From Prevotellaceae bacterium (GTDB taxonomy: Bacteria; Bacteroidota; Bacteroidia; Bacteroidales; UBA932), in assembly GCA_031278135.1 (NCBI GenBank), contig JAITKY010000152.1:1-10747 (forward strand): a stretch of 10,747 nucleotides of DNA, written 5' to 3'. Below, one piece after another: positions 5,701 to 10,747 of this stretch; position 1 is the stretch's first letter; every line of letters begins with the position of its first letter. A model generated the notes under the pieces. The model was not told the origin of the DNA. It was given only the letters and a program-made list of their open reading frames with translations, and did not search any database. Both the position numbers and the translations under genes were made by a program.

Positions 5701-8184
5701 ATGTTGAAGATTAAAATTTTACTTACATTGCTGCTTGGATTTTCGGTAGCATCATACGCCCAGAAAGCGTCAAAAGAAAAAACTCCGCTTGTAAAAGCAG
5801 ATACAGCAAAAACGGATGTTGCAAAAAAAACAAATTCCGACGATCCAAAAGCCTATAAGGAAGTGATCACTAAAGAAGCGGTTACAAATGTCGGAATGTT
5901 TAATGTACACAGGATTAAAGAACAGTTCTTTTTCGAAATCCCGGATACATTATTGAACCGAGACATACTGGTTGTCAATCGGATTGCAAAATCGGCAGCG
6001 GGTTTGCGTCCCAACGTCAATGCTTATGCGGGCGACCATATTTCCGAAAACGTAATCCGCTTCGAATTGGGGCCGTTTAACCGCATTTTTATGCGACAGA
6101 TGATTTTTTCCGAAAATTCGATCGACAGCACGGATAACGGCATGTACAGAGCGGTTGTAAAGTCTAACTTACAGCCGATTGTAGCTTCATTTCAAGTAAA
6201 AGCCTTCGGAAAAGATACGGTATCAAAATCGTACATAATAGATGTAACGAGTTTTCTGCAATCCGATAATGAGATACTATATTTCAACCCGAATATTAAA
6301 AAGAATCTGTTGATCGGGGCTGTCCAGAACGACAAGTCCTATATTGCTTCTGTCAAGTCTTTTCCTGTTAATATAGAAATATATACAGTGCGTACATATT
6401 TGAAGACTGCGGCTCCCAATACGACTGCTTCCACGTTGCCGCTTACTTACGAACTGAACAGTTCGATGTTGCTTTTGCCGAAAGTCCCGATGAAATCGCG
6501 ATATATGGATAGCCGTGTCGGATATTTTGCACGGAGATTTACCAGTTTTGATGCTAATCCACAGGGAATCAAATGGCAGGCGTTCATTACACGCTGGCGT
6601 CTGGAACCCAAAGACGAAGACAAAGATAAATATTTGCGAGGCGAACTCGTGGAACCGAAAAATCCAATTATTTTTTACATCGACCCCGCTACGCCGAAAA
6701 AATGGACACCATATCTGATTGCAGGAGTGAACGATTGGCAGGAAGCATTCGAACAGGCAGGGTTCAAAAATGCAATAATCGGATTGCCCGCTCCCGAAAA
6801 CGATTCGACATGGAATATCAACGATGCGCGTCATAACGTCATCGTTTACAAGGCTTCATCTATTCCCAATGCGAGTGGTCCTCATGTGCACGACCCTCGT
6901 AGCGGCGAAATCATGGAAACGCACATCAACTGGTATCATAATATTATGTCTCTGTTGCATAACTGGTATATGATTCAGACGGGTGCAGTGGATCCCAGAG
7001 CGCACAAAATGCAGTTCGACGATGAACTGATGGGACAACTGATCCGCTTTGTGTCGTCGCACGAAGTAGGGCATACTTTGGGATTGCGGCATAATTTCGG
7101 CTCAAGTTCGACTGTTCCGGTAGAGAAGTTGAGAGACAAAAACTATGTCGAAAAATATGGTCACACACCTTCGATAATGGATTATGCCCGTTTCAATTAC
7201 ATCGCACAACCGGAAGACGGCATCACCGAAAAGGGACTTTTTCCGCGTATCGGCGAATACGACAAATGGGCTATCGAATGGGGATATAAATGGTTGCCGC
7301 AGTTCGACAGTCCCGACGCTGAAATTCCATATCTCAACAAATTGATTATCGACAGATTGAGCGCTAACAATAAATTGTTTTTTGGCAACGAAAGCGAGCC
7401 GTACGATCCGCGTTCTCAGAATGAAGATTTAGGCGATAACTCAATGCAGGCAGGCGTTTACGGAATCAAAAACCTGCAACGCATATTGCCGGAGTTAAAA
7501 ATGTGGACGCGAACACCTAACGAGAATTACGAAAATCTTCGGACTATGTACGAAGAACTGTTCGGTCAATATAGACGATATACAGGGCATGTACTCAAAA
7601 ATGTAGGAGGCGAATATCATACTCCGAAAAATGTTGAAGAAGCAGGCAATGTCTATCAACCTGTTGAATATGAACGGCAAAAGGAAGCCATGCGATTTTT
7701 GGATACATATCTTTTTACTACGCCTTCGTGGCTGATAGATGACAGTATCATTTCGCTAACAGGCATTAACATTTTATCGTATATCACAATGGCTCAATCG
7801 GGAGCATTATCGCGCCTGCAAAATCAGGACATACTGAACAGGATGATTAAAAATGAAGAATTGCAGAAAAATGTGAAAATATATCCGGTTCTGGAATTTT
7901 TGGACGATTTGAAAAAAAGCGTCTGGCGTGAACTTTCTACCGGCAACTCAATAGATATTTGCCGTCGAAATCTACAGAAAATTTATATCGAAAATACATT
8001 CAATTTGTTAGAGGCTGTAAATTCGGATGTTTCGAGTTTGATGCGTGCTCATTTGCTTGCTCTCAAAAACGATGTGAAAAAAGGAATTCGTTCGCAAAAA
8101 GGACTTTCAAAGTATCATTTGCAGGATATATTGCAAAGAATCGATGTAGCGTTGAATACGAATAAAAATGATAAAAAGGGATGA
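5701..8184 (+). CDS. Secreted zinc-dependent metzincin protease (DUF5118/DUF5117/DUF4953 type)
   Basis: The 827-residue protein looks like an exported zinc protease of a family common in Bacteroidota. Its physiological substrates are not known to me. Residues 1-20 form a signal peptide (KIK, then a Leu-rich core, with likely cleavage after SYA at 20). A Lys/Thr/Asp-rich linker follows to about residue 50. Residues of about 50-100 resemble DUF5118 and about 100-300 resemble DUF5117. The metzincin domain carries HEVGHTLGLRH at 454-464, giving zinc ligands His454, His458 and His464 and catalytic Glu455. A Met-turn follows, SIMDYARFNY, with Met493. The length and layout agree with intact family members, and all catalytic residues are present. 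I see no obvious type IX secretion C-terminal domain, since the protein ends Lys/Asp-rich. The stop TGA overlaps the trpG ATG (ATGA), so it may be co-translated with trp genes although no shared pathway is known. The leader at 5578-5700 shows only a poor promoter match. Domain names are from recollection of the family. Confidence 0.92.
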   Translation: MLKIKILLTLLLGFSVASYAQKASKEKTPLVKADTAKTDVAKKTNSDDPKAYKEVITKEAVTNVGMFNVHRIKEQFFFEIPDTLLNRDILVVNRIAKSAAGLRPNVNAYAGDHISENVIRFELGPFNRIFMRQMIFSENSIDSTDNGMYRAVVKSNLQPIVASFQVKAFGKDTVSKSYIIDVTSFLQSDNEILYFNPNIKKNLLIGAVQNDKSYIASVKSFPVNIEIYTVRTYLKTAAPNTTASTLPLTYELNSSMLLLPKVPMKSRYMDSRVGYFARRFTSFDANPQGIKWQAFITRWRLEPKDEDKDKYLRGELVEPKNPIIFYIDPATPKKWTPYLIAGVNDWQEAFEQAGFKNAIIGLPAPENDSTWNINDARHNVIVYKASSIPNASGPHVHDPRSGEIMETHINWYHNIMSLLHNWYMIQTGAVDPRAHKMQFDDELMGQLIRFVSSHEVGHTLGLRHNFGSSSTVPVEKLRDKNYVEKYGHTPSIMDYARFNYIAQPEDGITEKGLFPRIGEYDKWAIEWGYKWLPQFDSPDAEIPYLNKLIIDRLSANNKLFFGNESEPYDPRSQNEDLGDNSMQAGVYGIKNLQRILPELKMWTRTPNENYENLRTMYEELFGQYRRYTGHVLKNVGGEYHTPKNVEEAGNVYQPVEYERQKEAMRFLDTYLFTTPSWLIDDSIISLTGINILSYITMAQSGALSRLQNQDILNRMIKNEELQKNVKIYPVLEFLDDLKKSVWRELSTGNSIDICRRNLQKIYIENTFNLLEAVNSDVSSLMRAHLLALKNDVKKGIRSQKGLSKYHLQDILQRIDVALNTNKNDKKG

Positions 8185-8753
8185 AAATTTTAGTATTTGA
8201 TAATTACGATTCGTTTACTTATAATTTGGTACATTCTATCAGCCGTTTAGGTTATGATGTTGATGTGGCGCGTAACGATTGCATTGCTCTTGAAGATGTT
8301 GATAAATACGATAAAATTGTACTGTCGCCCGGTCCGGGCATACCTTCCGAAAGCGGGATTTTGCTCGATTTGATTAAGACTTATGCTCCGACGAAAAGTA
8401 TTTTCGGTGTTTGTCTTGGCGAACAGGCTATTGGAGAGGTGTTCGGCGGACAACTCGAAAATCTGGCAAATGTGTATCACGGCGTAAGTACAGAAATACA
8501 GGTTGTTGACGACGACATTCTGTTTGCCGGGCTGGAACGCCGGTTCGAAGCCGGACGCTATCATTCGTGGATTGTGAGCCGCGAAAATTTCCCCGACGAC
8601 TTGAAAATAACCGCTATAGATGCGGAAAATAATATCATGGCGCTGGCTCATCGACGATACGATGTGCGTGGCGTACAGTTTCATCCCGAATCGGTGTTGA
8701 CGCCCGTCGGGATGAAAATATTGAAAAATTGGTTAGAATCGATTAATAGATAA
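8181..8753 (+). CDS. trpG: Anthranilate synthase, glutamine amidotransferase subunit
   Basis: TrpG splits glutamine and channels ammonia to TrpE, which makes anthranilate from chorismate, the first committed step of tryptophan synthesis. The protein is a complete 190-residue class I amidotransferase. It begins MKILVFDNYDSFTYNLVH, has the oxyanion segment SPGPGIPSESG (49-59), the nucleophile Cys78 in GVCLGEQAIGE, and the His168/Glu170 pair in VQFHPESVLTP. The residue three after Cys78 is Glu, where TrpG and PabA usually have His (GVCLGHQ). The start ATG at 8181 overlaps the protease stop as ATGA. trpD follows with no gap (TAAATG). No trpE is adjacent. The same subunit can serve PabB in folate synthesis (pabA), so it may be shared, but linkage to trpD and trpC favours trpG. 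Confidence 0.93.
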   Translation: MKILVFDNYDSFTYNLVHSISRLGYDVDVARNDCIALEDVDKYDKIVLSPGPGIPSESGILLDLIKTYAPTKSIFGVCLGEQAIGEVFGGQLENLANVYHGVSTEIQVVDDDILFAGLERRFEAGRYHSWIVSRENFPDDLKITAIDAENNIMALAHRRYDVRGVQFHPESVLTPVGMKILKNWLESINR

Positions 8754-9749
8754 ATGAAAAACTTATTGTACCGATTATTTGAACACCGGAATCTCGACCG
8801 CGAAGAATCGCGTAACGTCTTGATTCGCATGGCTCACGGCGAGTATAACGAAAGCCAGATTGCTGCTTTCATTACGGTGTTTTTGATGCGAAGCATCACT
8901 ATTGACGAGTTGTCGGGTTTTCGCGACGCTCTGCTCGAACTGCGCATTCCTGTAGATTTGGATGATTACAATGCTATTGACATAGTGGGTACCGGAGGCG
9001 ACAACAAAAATACGTTCAACATTTCGACGGCAGCATGTTTTACGGTTGCCGGAGCCGGTTACAACGTCGTGAAACACGGGAACTACGGTTCAACTTCGGT
9101 CAGCGGAGCGTCGAATGTGATAGAACATCACGGAGTTAAGTTTACGCGTGATGTCGATTTGATGCGCCGTTCTCTCGATGAATGTAATATGGCTTATCTT
9201 CATGCGCAGTTTTTCAATCCGGCATTGAAAATCGTAGCGCCAGTGCGAAAAAACCTCGCTGTGAGGACATTTTTCAATATGCTTGGTCCGCTTGTCAATC
9301 CCACTTTGCCGAAACGCCAGATGCTCGGCGTTTACAATCTTAAACTTGCAAGGCTCTATTATTATCTGTATCAGCAGGCAAAAAACAATTTTACGGTCGT
9401 GAACTCGCTGGACGGATACGACGAAATATCGCTGACTTCGGAATTTAAATGCTTCGATAATAATGGCGAAGCAATTTACAGTCCCGAACAGTTGGGATTC
9501 AGACGCTCCGAAGAAAACGCTCTCTACGGCGGCGCAACGGTCGAAGAGGCTGCCGCTATTTTCGACAGAGTGCTTAATAATCAGGCTACAGAAGAACAGA
9601 AAAACGCAGTAGTCGTCAATGCCGCTTTTGCTATCAAAACAATAAATCCCGCATCGGACATCGCCGGATGTATTGCCGAAGCGCTCGAAGCGCTCGACAG
9701 CGGCAAGGCGTTAAACGCATTCCGTAAATTCGTTGAAATTAATTCGTGA
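8754..9749 (+). CDS. trpD: Anthranilate phosphoribosyltransferase
   Basis: TrpD transfers the phosphoribosyl group of PRPP to anthranilate, the second step of the tryptophan pathway. The 331-residue length is normal. A helical N-terminal domain (about 1-70) precedes the phosphoribosyltransferase domain. The PRPP/Mg-binding motif GTGGD is at 79-83 and NISTAACFTVAGAG at 89-102. KHGNYGSTSVSGASNVIEHH at 107-126 is the anthranilate/PRPP loop, with the NYGSTSVSG variant. RTFFNMLGPLVNP is at 171-183 and the acidic Mg-binding pair DE at 223-224. The ATG directly follows the trpG stop. The stop TGA shares one base with the trpC ATG. No disruption is seen. Confidence 0.96.
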   Translation: MKNLLYRLFEHRNLDREESRNVLIRMAHGEYNESQIAAFITVFLMRSITIDELSGFRDALLELRIPVDLDDYNAIDIVGTGGDNKNTFNISTAACFTVAGAGYNVVKHGNYGSTSVSGASNVIEHHGVKFTRDVDLMRRSLDECNMAYLHAQFFNPALKIVAPVRKNLAVRTFFNMLGPLVNPTLPKRQMLGVYNLKLARLYYYLYQQAKNNFTVVNSLDGYDEISLTSEFKCFDNNGEAIYSPEQLGFRRSEENALYGGATVEEAAAIFDRVLNNQATEEQKNAVVVNAAFAIKTINPASDIAGCIAEALEALDSGKALNAFRKFVEINS

Positions 9750-10540
9750 TGAACATTTTAGACAAAATTTTAGAAACAAAACGGACAGAACTCGATAGAA
9801 ACATAAAAATCCGTACGTTCGAGGACATTTTCGATGAGGCAAAGTCGGTAAAACGACCGGTGCTTTCGTTTGTCAGAGCGCTGCAAGATTCGGACAATCA
9901 CATTATTGCAGAATTTAAACGACGTTCGCCCTCGAAAGGGTTTTTCAATGCCGACGCCAATGTCGAAACGATTGTCGGAGGATATTCTGCAGCAGGAGCA
10001 GCGGCAATATCCGTCCTCACCGACAGCGATTATTTCGGCGGCTCGCTCGACGACCTTTCAACAGCACGAAAAGTATCCGCTGTACCTTTGCTGCGAAAGG
10101 ATTTCATCATCGACGAGTACCAGATTTGCGAAGCGCGAATTGCCAGCGCCGATGTCGTCCTGCTGATTGCCGCCGCTATAACTATCGACAGATGTGCCGA
10201 ACTCACAAAATTTGCTCGTTCGCTCGGGCTCGAAGTGTTGCTCGAAATACATAACGAACAGGAATTGAAATATCTTAATCCTTTCGTCAGTGCTGTCGGC
10301 GTCAATAATCGCGATTTGACGACTTTCGTTACGGATGTGTTTGTCTCGCACCGATTGGCGGGGCTAATACCCGACTGTTTTCTGAAAATATCCGAAAGCG
10401 GAATATCTTCAATTTCAATACTGAAAGTCTTGTTCGACGCCGGTTTTCGGGGCTTCCTGATGGGTGAAAATTTCATGAAAGAACCGGATCCCGTCGAAGC
10501 ATTCACGAAGTTTTTGGATACGAATTATTTTAAATTTTAG
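9749..10540 (+). CDS. trpC: Indole-3-glycerol-phosphate synthase
   Basis: TrpC closes the indole ring of CdRP to give indole-3-glycerol phosphate, the fourth step of the pathway. The 263-residue protein is a single TIM barrel without a fused TrpF domain. Catalytic segments are AEFKRRSPSKG (Glu55 and Lys57), ISVLTDSDYFGGS, LLRKDFIIDEYQ (Lys117 is the general-acid candidate), LEVLLEIHN (Glu166), VGVNNRDL (Asn186) and ISESGI (Ser217). The C-terminal phosphate-binding segment is FRGFLMGENFM. I chose ATG 9749, which overlaps the trpD stop as TGATG. A GTG one codon upstream (9746) is in frame but lies within trpD and is less likely. trpF, which would supply the missing third step, does not follow within the next 194 bases. 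Confidence 0.96.
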   Translation: MNILDKILETKRTELDRNIKIRTFEDIFDEAKSVKRPVLSFVRALQDSDNHIIAEFKRRSPSKGFFNADANVETIVGGYSAAGAAAISVLTDSDYFGGSLDDLSTARKVSAVPLLRKDFIIDEYQICEARIASADVVLLIAAAITIDRCAELTKFARSLGLEVLLEIHNEQELKYLNPFVSAVGVNNRDLTTFVTDVFVSHRLAGLIPDCFLKISESGISSISILKVLFDAGFRGFLMGENFMKEPDPVEAFTKFLDTNYFKF

Positions 10541-10734
10541 ATTGTTGTTTACGTCCAAAGGAAAAATCTACAATCGTGAATCTATTTTTCAATGGTTTTT
10601 ATGACAATTTTGACGAAACTATTAAAAAAATTTTTGAATATGTATTCATATGATTAGTAGGATATTGAGATTTCAGTGAAAGTATTAATTTAAATCGCTG
10701 TAATTTAAAGAATATAAAGCATTAAGATGTAAAA

Positions 10735-10747
10735 ATGGCTAAAAAGT
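10735..10747 (+). CDS. Possible start of a further gene (partial, MAKK...)
   Basis: The last bases read ATG GCT AAA AAG T, a plausible gene start cut by the window edge. The preceding bases (aagatgtaaaa) are A-rich, like the leaders of the other genes here. The 194 bases between trpC and this point (10541-10734) are strongly AT-rich and show no other open frame, tRNA or clear promoter. Four codons do not allow an identification. Confidence 0.4.

Noticed and set aside
6277..6834. 185-codon open frame on the - strand
   Set aside because: It is antisense to the metalloprotease gene, whose signal peptide and zinc motif are clear.
9746..9748. GTG as an alternative trpC start
   Set aside because: It adds one residue and lies inside the trpD coding end. 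The next codon, ATG, gives the usual TGATG junction.
10538..10589. Possible terminator after trpC: TAGATT at 10538-10543 with AATCTA at 10579-10584, then five T
   Set aside because: The stem is only six AT-rich pairs with a long loop, and competing pairings exist (GATTGT with ACAATC at 10570-10575). It is not a convincing intrinsic terminator.
10609..10636. Promoter-like TTTG followed by AATTTTTG before the last partial gene
   Set aside because: The spacer is only 16 bases and the -7 element has a mismatch in its key TA, so chance in AT-rich DNA is likely.
10635..10656. Short palindromes around GAATATGTATTCATATG
   Set aside because: The arms are about five bases in very AT-rich sequence, with no supporting context.

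Overview
This window is ordinary chromosome from a Bacteroidota bacterium, most likely of the order Bacteroidales. The evidence is the gene order map-infA-rpmJ-rpsM-rpsK-rpsD-rpoA-rplQ, a GldG-type protein, a secreted metzincin of a family common in this phylum, A-rich leaders without Shine-Dalgarno sequences, and one promoter of the Bacteroidota TTTG/TANNTTTG type. The genus cannot be told from the sequence.

Region 1 (1-3793, + strand) is the distal end of the large ribosomal protein cluster. It starts inside the 3' end of map (methionine aminopeptidase). It continues through infA (IF-1), rpmJ (L36), rpsM (S13), rpsK (S11), rpsD (S4), rpoA (RNA polymerase alpha) and rplQ (L17). Spacing is tight, with a 1-base TAATG overlap between rpoA and rplQ. 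A strong rho-independent terminator at 3758-3793 ends the unit. These genes supply translation initiation, small and large ribosomal subunit assembly, N-terminal Met removal and the RNA polymerase scaffold.

Region 2 (3886-5577, - strand) is a single gldG-like gene with its own promoter at 5600-5631. The promoter lies inside the longest open frame, so translation must start downstream of it, at 5577 or 5583. No gldF permease gene sits beside it.

Region 3 (5701-10540, + strand) is a closely packed four-gene run. It holds a secreted zinc metalloprotease of the DUF5118/DUF5117/DUF4953 type, then trpG, trpD and trpC of tryptophan synthesis. The junctions are ATGA (overlap), TAAATG (abutting) and TGATG (overlap). 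trpE is not directly upstream and trpF does not directly follow, so this is a partial trp cluster. The protease gene overlaps trpG by 4 bases.

Region 4 (10541-10747) is an AT-rich gap followed by what looks like the first codons of another + strand gene (MAKK...).

I found no RNA genes, mobile elements, CRISPR arrays or evidence of a new system. The most notable points are the insertion and long acidic repeat tail of L17, the protease-trpG overlap, the trp cluster without adjacent trpE, the solitary gldG, and the half-lost zinc site of L36.
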